Shown here piece by piece: positions 32,600 through 42,769 of a DNA stretch of 64,000 nt. Made by a program: the position numbers and the translations under genes. The notes beneath the pieces were generated by a model. It was not told the DNA's origin and made no database searches. It worked only from the letters and a program-made list of their open reading frames with translations. Within the stretch, counting starts at the first letter, position 1. The number at the start of each line of letters is the position of its first letter. The DNA is from Odontocerum albicorne (Eukaryota > Arthropoda > Insecta > Trichoptera > Odontoceridae): NCBI GenBank assembly GCA_949825065.1, contig OX463865.1:17561763-17625762 (forward strand), read 5' to 3'.

Positions 32600-32770
32600 A
32601 TAACGGAGCAAGTCTAACATTTGTTTGCAACTGGTTCCAGAGTCTCACTGCATGGACAGTAAAAGATGATGTAAAAAAGAATAGCGGTGAACTGGGAAGA
32701 TCAATGAACAGCAAGTTCATAATCGGAAAGACGCTGAATATTTTCAACGAGATTAGAGGGTGTAGTTAAG
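32600..32770 (-). pseudogene. Jockey-like LINE C-terminus
   Basis: The minus strand encodes text equivalent to FFFTSSFTVHAVRLWNQLQT and NVRLAPSLACFKK, the conserved C-terminal SFTVRAV.LWN.LP..VR.A.SL..FK block of Jockey-type polyproteins. The same block, also on the minus strand, is at 43320-43530 and 47085-47205. Confidence 0.72.
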
Positions 32771-32839
32771 GATATTATAAAACAGTGACAGTATGTGATT
32801 TTTTTTACATTTTACCTGCGTTAATGATAACTCTGCTAA

Positions 32840-32887
32840 CGTAACGTTTTGAGGAACGCGTCCCTATCGTTAAACGAGGTATTACTG
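32840..32887 (-). mobile_element. pogo/Tigger-like terminal repeat, right end
   Basis: Inverse of the 28024 end: ATCGTTAAACGAGGTATTAC then TG, followed by TA. If paired with 28024 the element would span 4.86 kb and enclose a SINE, the hAT, the foldback and a mariner. Confidence 0.5.
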
Positions 32888-32959
32888 TATATGCAATCCA
32901 CTCAAACTAATGTTTTGTGACGTCACAATTAAAACAAAAAACCAAAAATGTTTATATTA

Positions 32960-33270
32960 GATATTATTAACAGGTTGTTCGGAAAGTAATTTCGTACAAA
33001 TTAAACCACAAAATTCGCGTCGCGTTACCGAGGTGATAAAATAAAAACAAGTGAATTACAAACGAGTGAAGAATTAAAAACAAGTGATGAAATTAAAAAA
33101 ACGAACAATAAAATAAAAACAAGTGATGAAATTTAAAAAAAACAAGTGATGTTATAAAAAACGGGTGATGAAATAAAAACAAACAAGTGATGAAATAAAA
33201 ACAAACAAGTGATGAAGTAAAAAACAAGAGATGAAAGAAAAAACAAGTGGTAAAATATTTAAAAAAAATC
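32960..33270. repeat. degenerate AAACAAGTGATG repeat
   Basis: About 12 irregular units of 17-22 bp built on AAAAACAAGTGATGAAAT. Just upstream, GGTTGTTCGGAAAGTAATTT looks like a mariner-type end. Confidence 0.7.
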
Positions 33271-33471
33271 CATTGAAATAGTATTCGTTTTTATTATGTT
33301 TTAAGAAAGTAATTTTACAAAAAATATTCAGTAAATACGAAAAATTACATACATCATGTTATAATACATTGATTTATCAATAAAAAAATTATCTTTTTAA
33401 TTTTTGTTTACCCACTCCATGTTTCGATTGTCTATGTGCCTTATAAAATCCTGTGTGTCATTTGTGTTATA

Positions 33472-33477
33472 TTTATT
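33472..33477 (-). promoter_or_regulatory. poly(A) signal of Kazal gene 2
   Basis: AATAAA on the minus strand, 12 nt after the TAG stop of gene 2. Confidence 0.65.
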
Positions 33478-33488
33478 CTTGTTCTGTT

Positions 33489-33520
33489 CTAACAAGCCCC
33501 TTCACCCTTCATCTGGAACG
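33489..33520 (-). CDS. Kazal gene 2, exon 3
   Basis: 32 nt after acceptor TTATTTTCTAG, reading FQMKGEGAC and TAG. It supplies the sixth cysteine, which is the last residue. Confidence 0.85.
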
Positions 33521-36500
33521 CTAGAAAATAATAACAAATAATAATCAATAATAAGCAATTATCAAATATATCATAGTATAAATAGGTCAAAACCCGTACG
33601 ATGGTTGTCGTCAAAGAAAGAATACGAGAATTGAATTTTGAATACACGAGAGCGAGAGAGGAACACTTGGATTCTTTCCGAAAGTAATTCGAAATTAGAA
33701 ACTCGGTGGGTCCGTGATACTGAACGAATTTTAAATACCTAGCTAACAATTTTTGAACCGGTGTAAAAGGGGACGATGTATAAATGATATATATAAATAA
33801 AAATTTATATTTATGAATATATATTTTCAAAAATGTAGAATTTGTTTAACTAATATGAATAGTCAAGGTGTGTAAAGTAAAGTAAAACATTGAGAGGGTT
33901 CAGGCACGTGGAACGAATGAATTAAGAAAGACTAACAAAACAAATATAAACTCCGCCTCCGTATTAGATGAATGCCCTTTATCGAATGACAGAGCCGGTC
34001 CCAAGCCCGGATAAAGGAGAAGGGACTCCTTTCCTAATGTCCTTCCCCTCTCTGTAAATTTACCCTCCCCCCCCCTTCAATCCTCTCCTTGCTCATTTCA
34101 TTTTTGCCCCATCCTCACCTCGGTGTGCCGTCGAATTCATTGCAGCTGTGTGGCAGGTGAGTTTGCTGGTAAGCGACGGCTCACTCACTTAAAACAAACT
34201 CCATGGCACGGCTTCGCTTTCCAACAGAGCGAACAAACCCAAACGTGACGTGTGAGTAACAGTCAGCGCGCTACGAACATGCGTCAGCATGGTCAGGCGG
34301 CTCAGCAGGGTCCACATGTTTGTGGCATTTGCGGGAGGGAGTGCGCATTCAGGATCGGGCTGTTCTGTCACAGAAGATCACACGATTGACGTGGGAGAAT
34401 GGTTCAAGACTGACGGAGTGGCGAGGGAATCCGCGACTGCGAGGCCCGGCAACGACGACGACAGCACAAATGTGATTAGAAGGTGTGGTCGAGATAGACT
34501 AAGGAAAGTATATGGTCGGATCAAGTGAATGATATTTTAAAAGAAAGAAATGTATTCGTTCGTTGCTGAACCTTTTAGTTGAGGATCACCTCGCCATTCG
34601 AAAGAAATGTATTCGTTCGTTGCTGAACCTTTTAGTTGAGGATCACCTCGCCATTCGAAAGAAATGTATTCGTTCGTTGCTGAACCTTTTAGTTGAGGAT
34701 CACCTCGCCATTCGAAAGAAATGTATTCGTTCGTTGCTGAACCTTTTAGTTGAGGATCACCTCGCCATTCGAAAGAAATGTATTCGTTCGTTGCTGAACC
34801 TTTTAGTTGAGGATCATCTCGCCATTCGAAAGAAATGTATTCGTTCGTTGCTGAACCTTTTAGTTGAGGATCACCTCGCCATTCGAAAGAAATGTATTCG
34901 TTCGTTGCTGAACCTTTTAGTTGAGGATCACCTCGCAATTCCAACGGCAATTAAATTGGAAAGCAAAACTGCCACGGAGTGGCTTTTTAAATTAATGAGG
35001 TGTTGCACACCAGCAAACTTACCAGCAACACCGCTATACTGGATCCGATGGCACACTGAAGTGAGACGATCGGAGTACACCGACATGTTTTTTTTTATAA
35101 AGAATAGATATGACATAAGTCATAAGTATTCTTATACCACCCGAATACAAGGCGGAAAAATGCCTGCATCATTCGAAGAGAGTAGCGCAGCGCGGGGTTC
35201 AAACCAGCGACCCTCTCGTCTTTACACCTCACAAGTAATCGTATATCGCGCTAGATATAGACTTTTTACATTCTCGTTACAGCATGAGTGGTTAGTGGGA
35301 TCAAATTACTATGATCCATATCTCGTACACTTCAACATAATGTAAGATGTAACAACATACATGTATGCTCCTCGCAGTTCTTGAATCGCATCATGCACTC
35401 GTTATTGAAGTTCTCAGTTTTTCCTTCGCTGTCGACGGCGCAGATTGGAGCGTGCAGGAATGGACAGACTTTAGGACACTCGTCTTCTGCACTCACCACC
35501 AGAGCTGCGGCCAAAAACACTGCAACAGCAGATCAGGTAAAGAAAAATTAAACAGAATAAAAAAAAGATAAATTATATAAAATAATGTATATGCATACAT
35601 ACATATAGACACACAAACATACACATATATTCAAAGTCACTTAAGTACGTTGATGAGTGCCTTCTAACGCGCTCAATCTAAGAAGAAAATTTACTTTTGC
35701 TTTTGGTAATGTGATATGAAATATGTCAATATCCGAAGCAGTCCCGTTCAAAAGAGTTAAGGCCCTTCCAACAGGCATAGCGGCTGGAAGATCCGTTCTT
35801 GCGTATGTTATTGAGAACAGTTCTTGCCGGCGCAGTCTAGTGTAATTGTTAGGAACATTTAACGCTAATCTTTGTAGTAATGCCGGACAGCTCACAACTC
35901 CTCGAACGAGTTTGACAACGTATACCAAGAGACGCAGATCTCTTCTTACGCTCAAGAAGGTATACCCGAGCATGCCCAGCAGGAACTAAGTAGGATAAAG
36001 CCATGGATAGACACCAAATCGTATAGAGATATCGTAGATATTTTTTTTATACTTTCTCCGCCATGCGTGAGTTCTGCGCCCCCACCGAGCTCCAAATGCA
36101 AGCATTGCTTTCTAATTTGCTACGGATCAATTAATTAAACAACGTTTTGAGCACCATTTGGTTTTCAAACGACTTAGAGATTCTCATTACAAATCCTAGT
36201 GTGTTATAGTATAAGCTAAGTTGCACATAAGGCTTTGACTACTTACAGGAGTAAAGTGAAGAAGTTGTTTTTGTCGGGATGCATTGATTGAATTGTATAG
36301 ATTTGCTTTGTTGTGTTGTTTGACTTGAACTATGTTTTTACTATTGTATAACACTGCTTATATGCCAATGTTAAATTCTATACGTTGTTGTTTTTTTTTT
36401 ATCTTTGTATCAAAAAGGTCATTACACCGTTGAAATAAATAAAAAATAATGCTCATGTAATCGTATGTTTCTAGTTTTGTTATCACTATTCATTATTTTA

Positions 36501-38247
36501 TTAGACTAAAATTTATAATTTTTTAGAAAAAAGGCGCCAAATCAAGAATTTACCAAGGGCGCAAAAGATCTAGGTCCATCCCTCAGAACTAGATGTATGA
36601 ATGTGGACGAATTTAGAGATGTGTGCATAGATAGAACGACGTAGAGATCTGTCCTCTTTGCCTACCACGAAAGAGACATTGTGTGATGATATTTACTTAT
36701 TTAAAACTTCATTATATAATAATCTGGCGGACTTATTGCCATGCAACAAAATCCCTTCGACCAATCAGAGAAATAAAATAAATTAAGTTACATGGTCGTA
36801 AAAACTATTTAAATTATTTTAATTTGTACAAAGTTCATAAGTAAAAAACACGAGATCTTTTCAATTTCAAGGACTGTTTCTTTTTTTATTGAGTCCATCT
36901 TTGGCGACACTGTATGTGATGTACATTTCAATTTTCAGCCATATTGGATGGGCAGTTTGTATTTGAAAGGTCAGTATTTACAACAAATTTTGGCACGTTT
37001 GCGATTTTTTTATTTTAGAAATGATTTTTTTGAGGTTTACGTTATTTGCAATAGGCAATCTGAAGGAAACGATCGAAATTGTGGGCAAACAACTTCTGGA
37101 TTTTGTATCATATTAATGCACCGGCTCACACTTCACTATTTATTCGTGATTTTTTTTTGCCAGAACCAACACCGTCGTGATGCCGCAGCCACCGTATTCA
37201 TCAGAAATATTGCCCTACGACTTTTTCCCGTTTCCGAAGATACAGAAGAGATTGAAAGGACAACGTTTTGTGGCCATAGAGGAAATAAAGGCAAAATGGC
37301 AAGATTGGAAAAAACGTTGGCAAAAGTGTATTTTATCCTATGGGGAACTAGTTTAAAGGGGACAATATTAATATTAATGATTAAATAAATACTCGTTGTT
37401 TTTTACTAAGCTTAGTATTTGACTGTGATATTTGCCCCTGATTTTACACCACAATAATGCACCGGCTCGAAGATGTTACAACTTCGAGGGATTAAAGGGT
37501 TAAACATTAAAGGGACGAGGTAAATCTCCTGGCTCCGCAATATACATGATTGGACTGGTATAAGGAGCGTCGGGGATCTTTTTCGGGCTGCCGGGGACAA
37601 AGATGTCTACTCTCAGGTGATAATTCAACGTTGGGGGGGCCTGACATGACACTGGGAAGAAGAAGAATGCACCGGCTCACACTTCACTACTAATTCATGA
37701 ATTTTTGGCCAAAACTAACACCGCCTTGATGCCGCAGCCACCGTATTCACCAAAAATACTCCCCTGCGACTTTTTCCTGTTCCCAAAGATACAGAAGGTA
37801 TTGAAAGGACAACATTTTGCGACCATAGAGGATATAAAGGCTATCCCAAAAAGCGTATTCCACAAATGTTTTGCCAATCGAAAAAATCGTTGGCAAAAGT
37901 GTATTTCATCCTATGACGATTACTTTGAAGTGGACAATATTAATAATATTAACAATAAAACAAAAAATGCTTTTTGAGAAAGCTGAAAATTCTCGTTATT
38001 TTTTTATCAAACTTCGTATGTTTGTAAAAAAACTATTCAGTGATTTTCAAAATTTGTATATACACAAAGATAGACAGACATTTCGACAGTTTCTTTTTTT
38101 ATGATTTTGATGATATTAGATATTGAGCGATTCTCGTTTTACTATTTAGATAAGAAAGTTATCTCAATACTAGTTAAATAATACGGTTAATTATAATAAA
38201 AATGACAAAGAAAACTCACGGAATGCTACTGCAAGAACACACTTCAT
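33489..38247 (-). CDS. Kazal-type secreted peptide, gene 2 (complete, three exons)
   Basis: The coding sequence is 219 nt in three exons: 38247-38220 (28 nt), 35519-35361 (159 nt) and 33520-33489 (32 nt). It encodes 72 residues. Donors are GTGAGTTTTC and GTATGTTG; acceptors are CTGCTGTTGCAG and TTATTTTCTAG. Residues 1-20 form a signal peptide (MKCVLAVAF, then hydrophobic, cut likely after VVSA). The rest is one Kazal domain with cysteines in ECPKVC, PIC, NEC, KNC and a final GEGAC at the C-terminus. Spacings are C-3-C-7-C-14-C-6-C-13-C. Classical Kazal domains have 10 residues in the third gap; the longer loop and early CxxxC are as in vasotab-like insect peptides. Target protease or other role is unknown. 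A TATA box (38296-38303) and AATAAA (33472-33477) flank the gene. Introns of 2.7 and 1.8 kb are packed with mariners, SINEs and LINE pieces. Confidence 0.9.
33521..33864. other. intron 2 of Kazal gene 2, unassigned part
   Basis: A 113-codon minus-strand open frame covers this stretch only because it runs through the intron into exon 3; it has no motif of its own. Confidence 0.5.
33865..33985 (+). pseudogene. LINE C-terminal fragment, 5' half of a split copy
   Basis: Resembles 49440-49500 (ATG.T..GGGCA.GTGGAACG-type text, then GACTAACAAAACAAATA). It encodes the RWFGHVERMN..RLTKQI region of an RTE-like ORF2. It resumes at 34465 after an inserted block. Confidence 0.6.
34120..34464 (+). mobile_element. 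SINE family B copy mixed with LINE tail
   Basis: 34125-34235 and 34400-34464 match SINE-B (GTGCCGTCGAATTCATTGCA, GGCACGGCTTCGCTTTCC, GGAGTGGCGAGGGAATCC, GAGGCCCGGCAACGACGACG). Between them, 34260-34395 encodes QHGQAAQQGPHVCGICGREC then AFRIGLFCHRRSHD and a stop, a C-terminal C2H2-type finger as found at the end of many LINE ORF2 proteins. So the SINE is interrupted by, or recombined with, a LINE end. Confidence 0.6.
34465..34540 (+). pseudogene. LINE C-terminal fragment, 3' half of the split copy
   Basis: Encodes ANVIRRCGRDRLRKVYGRIK, matching ANVSRRCRRGRPNKVWFDQV at 49510-49560. Together with 33865-33985 it brackets the inserted SINE/LINE block. Confidence 0.65.
34541..34946. repeat. 57-bp minisatellite grown from a SINE tail
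   Basis: Seven units of 57 bp (CGTTGCTGAACCTTTTAGTT then GAGGATCACCTCGCCATTCG and a GAAAGAAATGTATTCGTT spacer). Read on the minus strand, the core is the 3' end of SINE-B (GGCGAGGTGATCCTCAACTA, then AAGGTTCAGCAACG). Because 57 is divisible by three, both strands show long repetitive frames, which are not genes. Confidence 0.93.
34947..35225 (-). mobile_element. SINE family B, body and head
   Basis: On the minus strand: GAGAGGGTCGCTGGTTTGAA CCCCGCGCTGCGCTACTC, TCGAATGATGCAGGC, GCCATCGGATCCAGTATAGC and GGTAAGTTTGCTGGTGTGCA. Its 3' end is continuous with the 57-bp array, so SINE and array form one unit. Confidence 0.8.
35361..35519 (-). CDS. Kazal gene 2, exon 2
   Basis: 159 nt between acceptor CTGCTGTTGCAG and donor GTATGTTG. 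It carries the end of the signal peptide and cysteines 1-5. Confidence 0.9.
35575..35640. repeat. simple ATACA-rich repeat
   Basis: Imperfect CATACATA/CACA repeats, about 60 bp. Confidence 0.6.
35641..35990 (-). pseudogene. Jockey-like LINE C-terminus
   Basis: The 110-codon frame reads SVRRDLRLLVYVVKLVRGVV, SCPALLQRLALNVPNNYTRL, RRQELFSITYARTDLPAAMP and VGRALTLLNGTASDIDIFHI. This fits the C-terminal region after the reverse transcriptase in Jockey-type LINEs (R.D......YKL..G...CP.LL....NVP...TR). The polymerase core is missing. The frame is open to a natural end. Confidence 0.78.
35991..36714. other. unassigned intronic sequence
   Basis: AT-rich with a few GC words (CGCCCCCACCGAGCTCC at 36078). 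36570-36640 reads NVDEFRDVCIDRTT, possibly a LINE tail, but the match is weak. Nothing else seen. Confidence 0.45.
36715..36775 (-). mobile_element. SINE family A, 3' tail fragment
   Basis: AATCTGGCGGACTTATTGCC then ATGCAACAAAATCCCTTCGA: the 3' block of SINE-A, head missing. Confidence 0.6.
36840..37410 (+). pseudogene. mariner family C, first copy of second dimer
   Basis: The 5' region (GAGATCTTTTCAATTTCAAG, GACACTGTATGTGATGTACA, CATATTGGATGGGCAG) matches 25015-25130. The transposase end appears as NAPAHTSL-like, QPPYSSEILPYDFFPFPKIQ, RLKGQRFVAIEEIKAKWQDW and KKRWQKCILSYGELV. The N-terminal half is largely deleted and the frame shifts several times. Confidence 0.8.
37411..37985 (+). pseudogene. 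mariner family C, second copy of second dimer
   Basis: Begins TTAGTATTTGACTGTGATAT and, after a nested LINE (37469-37665), reads SLLIHEFLAKTNTALMPQPP, SPKILPCDFFLFPKIQKVLK, GQHFATIEDIKAIPKSVFHK and [13 protein letters not shown]. The last Asp (PCDFF) is present. The N-terminal half is missing. Confidence 0.85.
37469..37665 (+). mobile_element. 5'-truncated LINE insert with 13-bp target duplication
   Basis: 197 bp ending in GGGAAGAAGAAG, flanked by AATGCACCGGCTC at 37456-37468 and again at 37666-37678. The duplicated 13 bp belong to the host mariner. Variable-length target duplication, 5' truncation and a GAA-rich 3' end are hallmarks of LINE retrotransposition. Confidence 0.9.
38220..38247 (-). 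CDS. Kazal gene 2, exon 1
   Basis: 28 nt from ATG to donor GTGAGTTTTC, encoding MKCVLAVAF and one extra base. Confidence 0.87.
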
Positions 38248-38295
38248 TGTTGCTAAGTTCAGGTCAGACTTGCCTTATTTACGTCGATGTCCTAA

Positions 38296-38303
38296 TATTT
38301 ATA
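38296..38303 (-). promoter_or_regulatory. TATA box of Kazal gene 2
   Basis: TATAAATA on the minus strand, about 50 bp before the start codon. A CAAGTCTG-like start region lies about 30 bp downstream of it. Confidence 0.65.
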
Positions 38304-38604
38304 GGAACCATAAAGCAGACAACTCTATTTACCGACTACAGGGCGGTTATAAAAGATATTCTTGTTATTTTTATTTATTAATTTATTTCAACAAACAATA
38401 GACTGATTAAAAATATTGCATAAAAGAAAACAAGTCGAATATAAGGATATGAAGATGCTGGCTGCTGCCATTAGATCTGCATAGGCTTAGATAACATATT
38501 TGGTAAGGAAACCACGGAAATCTTAGTGTGATTTATTAATAACACGACAATGGAAAAGCAACAAACCTAAATCCTTATAAAATGAATGTCCGATTTAACT
38601 TGTT
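38304..38604. other. 5' flank of Kazal gene 2, unassigned
   Basis: No repeat or gene recognised. Confidence 0.4.
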
Positions 38605-40345
38605 TTGTTTGTACCGAGAGTTCAAATTAAAATACTGATAGTTCAAATTGTGATACTGAGAGTTCAAATTTTAATATTGAAAGTTCAAATTTGGATACTG
38701 AGTTTAAATTGTTATAGTGAGAGTTCAAATTGTGATACTGAGAGTTCAAATTTTAATATTGAAAGTTCAAATTTGAATACTGAGTTTAAATTGTTATAGT
38801 GAGAGTTCAAATTGTGATACTGAGAGTTCAAATTTTAATATTGAAAGTTCAAATTTGGATACTGAGTTTAAATTGTTATAGTGAGAGTTCAAATTGTGAT
38901 ACTGAGAGTTCAAATTTTAATAGTGAAAGTTCAAATTTGGATACTGAGTTTAAATTGTTATAGTGAGAGTTCAAATTGTGATACTGAGAGTTCAAATTTT
39001 AATATTGAAAGTTCAAATTTGAATACTGAGTTTAAATTGTTATAGTGAGAGTTCAAATTGTGATACTGAGAGTTCAAATTTTAATATTGAAAGTTCAAAT
39101 TTGGATACTGAGTTTAAATTGTTATAGTGAGAGTTCAAATTGTGATACTGAGAGTTCAAATTTTAATATTGAAAGTTCAAATTTGGATACTGAGTTTAAA
39201 TTGTTATAGTGAGAGTTCAAATTGTGATACTGAGAGTTCAAATTTTAATATTGAAAGTTCAAATTTGGATACTGAGTTTAAATTGTTATAGTGAGAGTTC
39301 AAATTTTTATACTGAGACTTCAGGTTTCGATACTGAGAGTTCAATTTTTTATACTGTCAGTAATTTCTAATGTTCATACCGATATTACGAATGTTGATAC
39401 CGAAAGTTCAAATGTTGATACTGAGAGTTCAAATGTTTAAACTGAATTTAATTTTGTGTTGTGAGAGTTCAATTTTTGATACCGAGAGTTCAAATTGTGA
39501 TACTTAGAGTTCAAATTTTAATACTGAGTTTAAATTGTTATAGCAGAGTTCAATTTTTTATACTGAGACTTCAGGTTTCGATACCGAGAGTTCAAATTTT
39601 TATACTGTCAGTAATTTCTAATGTTCATACCGATACTACGAATGTTGATACCGAAAGTTCAAATGTTGATACTGAGAGTTCAAATGTTTAAACTGAATTT
39701 AATTTTGTGTTGTGAGAGTTCAATTTTCGATACCGAGAGTTCAAATTTTTATACTGTCAGTAATTTCTAATGTTCATACCGATATTACGAATGTTGATAC
39801 CGAAAGTTCAAATGTTGATACTGAGAGTTCAAATTTTTATACTGAGTTTAATTTTGCATAGTGAGAGTTCAAATTGTGATACTAAGAGTTCAAATTTTGA
39901 TACCGAAAGTTCAAAGTTTGATACCGAAAGTCAAATTTTGATACTGAGAGTTCAAATTTTAATACTGAGAGATGGATACTGAGTTTAAATTTTTATAGTG
40001 AGAGTTCAAATTTTTATACCGAGACTTCAGGTTTCGATACCGAGAGTTTAAATTTTTATGCTGTCAGTTATTTGTAATGTTCATACCGATATTACGAATG
40101 TTGATACTGAGAGTTCAAATTTTTATACTGAATTTAATTTTGTATAGTGAGAGTTCAAATTTTTATACTGAGAGTTCAAATTGTGATACTGAGAGTTCAA
40201 ATTTTGATACCGAAAGTTCAAAGTTTGATACCGAAAGTCAAATTTTGATACTGAAAGTCAAATTTTGATACTGAGAGTTCAAATTTTGATACTAAGTTTA
40301 AATTTTTATAGTTAGAATTATAATTCTGATACTTAGAGTTAACTT
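38605..40345. repeat. about 21-bp minisatellite with 82-bp higher-order unit
   Basis: About 1.7 kb built from GAGAGTTCAAATTTTGATACT variants. From 38690 to 39300 a four-part unit of 82 bp (starting GTTATAGTGAGAGTTCAAAT) repeats about seven times. The right half is less regular and includes TTCATACCGATATTACGAAT three times. No coding content. Confidence 0.95.
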
Positions 40346-40669
40346 AGAGTGATACTTAGAGTGTTTGTACTTCTTAAACATAATGTATTCTCAATTAATG
40401 TAATCACTCGAACATTGCTTATTAGCTTGGAACACCCAAATTTGTGTAAATAAATGGGCATTAAAAAAGTACCACATTATTATGGAGTATGAATAGGTTG
40501 ACTGACAATGTTGTTCCGAACTATTGTAATATGACCTAAATATAATGTTGTAAGGGCAATCATTTTTATTTATTCTGAGAAGGTTATACGAATCATTTCC
40601 AACAAAATACTGTAGTCCTTTTGTAATTTGCAGTTAAAAATTAATAAAACCTTAAAACTTTCGCTGCAT
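40346..40669. other. unassigned
   Basis: No feature recognised. Confidence 0.4.
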
Positions 40670-41045
40670 CTGTTATTTTTTTTCGATATGAACCTTATAA
40701 TAATGTGGTCATATTATCGAATTTTTTTCGATATGAACCTTATAATAATGTGGTCATATTATCGATTTTTTTCGATATGAACCTTATAATAATGTGGTCA
40801 TATTATCGGTTTTTTTTTTCGATATGAACCTTATAATAATGTGGTCATATTATCGATTTTTTTTCGATATGAACCTTATAATAATGTGGTCATATTATCG
40901 GTTTTTTTTTTCGATATGAACCTTGTAATAATTTGGTCATATTCTCGATTTTTTTTCGATATGAACCTCATAATAATGTGGTCATATTATCGATTTTTTT
41001 TTCGATATGAACCTCATAATAATGTGGTCATATTATCGAATTTTA
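40670..41045. repeat. about 44-bp minisatellite
   Basis: Eight to nine units of TTCGATATGAACCTTATAAT then AATGTGGTCATATTATCG with a T run of variable length. Confidence 0.93.
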
Positions 41046-41286
41046 ATAAAAAAAAAAAAAAAAACTCTAAAGGCGCTGGCACATTACGACACAGTTATTT
41101 ATTTGTTCCGATTGTGACTATTTTTTATTTTAAAAAAACTTAATAATTTCTAGTTAAGGGATTCCCATTGGACCCTATTGGCCCAACACTCCCTTGGATA
41201 ATATCAGGGGTAAGTTTAAAAAAAGACTATTTAGAATTACGTCAAAAAGCTTTTTTTTATTTAACGAAGTAATATATTGTATTGTA
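41046..41286. other. unassigned
   Basis: A-run at 41046-41064; otherwise nothing. Confidence 0.4.
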
Positions 41287-41701
41287 TTGTGTGTTAACAT
41301 AAGTTGTGTACGTTTTTTGCCCATTTAAAAATGAGCACCAAAAGTAAAACAAAATGGTAAAGGTTATACGTTATTCAAAAGAAAATTTTCTACTCTACAA
41401 GATATTGTGTTTGCTTTTACGTTACATATATTATTTTATTTGATTACAAGCCTTCAAAATAGAATTTCAATTAGACGAAAGTGAGCATTTTCGACACCTC
41501 CTGTTCGCGTTCAATCAAGGGAATAAAGCTGCCAGAGCTGCTCGCGATATTTGCGAAATGTACGGTGAAGATGCTATAAATGAAAGGACAGCTCGTCGAT
41601 AATTTTCTTTCGAATGTCGTATAACCTTTACCATTTTGTTTTACTTTTGGTGCTCATTTTTAAATGTGGAAAAAACGGACACAACTTATGTTAACACCTA
41701 A
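41287..41701 (+). mobile_element. mariner family D MITE carrying a transposase HTH
   Basis: 415 bp flanked by TA, with inverted ends of about 95 bp (left TTGTGTGTTAACATAAG, right CTTATGTTAACACCTAA). Between the ends lies about 150 bp encoding LDESEHFRHLLFAFNQGNKA then ARDICEMYGEDAINERTARR, the helix-turn-helix of the family D transposase. Catalytic parts are gone. The internal deletion created a short mobile form. Confidence 0.88.
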
Positions 41702-41727
41702 TACAATAATTTTCCAAATGCATACCT

Positions 41728-41890
41728 ATATAAAGGGTCCTTCAAATTGAGCGGGTTTTTTTTATTCTTGGATAAAACACAGATTTTCTGGGTCTTGTGA
41801 CATTTGAGAAGTGTAATGTATAACATTTATAAAAATGGAGTCGTACACAATACAACAACGCGTTCAAATTGTTGAATTATTTTATGTATT
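41728..41890 (+). mobile_element. mariner family A, 5' end fragment
   Basis: Terminal AAAGGGTCCTTCAAATTGAG then CGGG, GGATAAAACACAGAT, ATGGAGTCGTACACAATACA and ACAACGCGTTCAAATTG, as at 11905-12080. The rest of the element is absent. Confidence 0.82.
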
Positions 41891-41969
41891 GTAATCTCTA
41901 ATTTTATGTATTGGAAACGATGATGTAGGACCATAACAGGCCTAAAAGAAGAGGAAGAAGAAGAATTTA

Positions 41970-42215
41970 GTTTACTTTGGTATTTCTGGCAAATTTCTCT
42001 TTTGTGGAGAAATACATCACACTTTTTACAAATGCATCGGGTCTCACTCATTTTCTTGTGCTTAGCACACACCTTGCAATTCTTTCAGGGTTTTTCTTTT
42101 TGTCAGTTGATGGAATACATGCACATAATAATTTAGACAAGTTATTTAATAACCTGTTTGGAGGATCTTGCTATTTTCTTATTCTATTTGGACCCGGACT
42201 AGACTTTGGCTAGCA
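41970..42215 (-). pseudogene. piggyBac-like transposase C-terminal zinc finger
   Basis: The minus strand encodes CKVCAKHKKMSETRCICKKC then DVFLHKREICQKY. The C..C...C.C..C...H...C pattern with SETR fits the C-terminal cysteine-rich finger of piggyBac-type transposases. Upstream, SSPGPNRIRK and PPNRLLNNLSKL resemble the preceding linker. The DDD catalytic region is not present. A LINE-like GAAGAAGAAG tail at 41940 abuts it. Confidence 0.72.
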
Positions 42216-42356
42216 TCTAGATTCAAATGTCAACATCTACAACAACTGACATTTCATAGCACATTTATAGCATGACATCAGAATTTATACATATTTTCAT
42301 TATCTTATTGTATTGTCTGCATTATATATCAGAAATCAGGAAACTATCGTTTAAAG

Positions 42357-42681
42357 CAGGGGTCTCCAAATTTTTTAGCCTAAGGGCAACACTGACTCCT
42401 CCGCTAATTCCCAAGGGCCAAGACCTAGCTAGCTCATCATACCAACAAACTGTAGTTTTGAATTACGCGCAAATTTTCGTATTGGGACTAGCCGGCGAGT
42501 GAGATATCTATGGCGCAGGGCGCGGGGGTGAACTCCGCTCCGTTTGCAATTTCTATTATTATTTTGTATGATTTACTTACATTGTAAATTTTATAATGTA
42601 ATCAAAATACACTATGACTGTTCGGATTGGCGGTGCTCGCGAGCCGGTGTTGGCCTGCGGGTCATAGTTTGGAGACCCCTG
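42357..42681. mobile_element. hAT MITE, 325 bp, perfect target duplication
   Basis: Ends CAGGGGTCTCCAAA and TTTGGAGACCCCTG, with 8-bp target duplication GTTTAAAG at 42349-42356 and 42682-42689. Non-coding and relatively GC-rich inside (GCGCGGGGGTGAACTCC). Confidence 0.95.
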
Positions 42682-42769
42682 GTTTAAAGTATTATTTATA
42701 TATTTTTTATAGTTAAGGCATTAACACTGTGGAGGTTTAAAGACATTGTCATTTGTTTAGTCAAACACT

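Noticed and set aside
34537..35345. Repetitive 137- and 260-codon frames
   Set aside because: Products of the 57-bp minisatellite, open in both directions.
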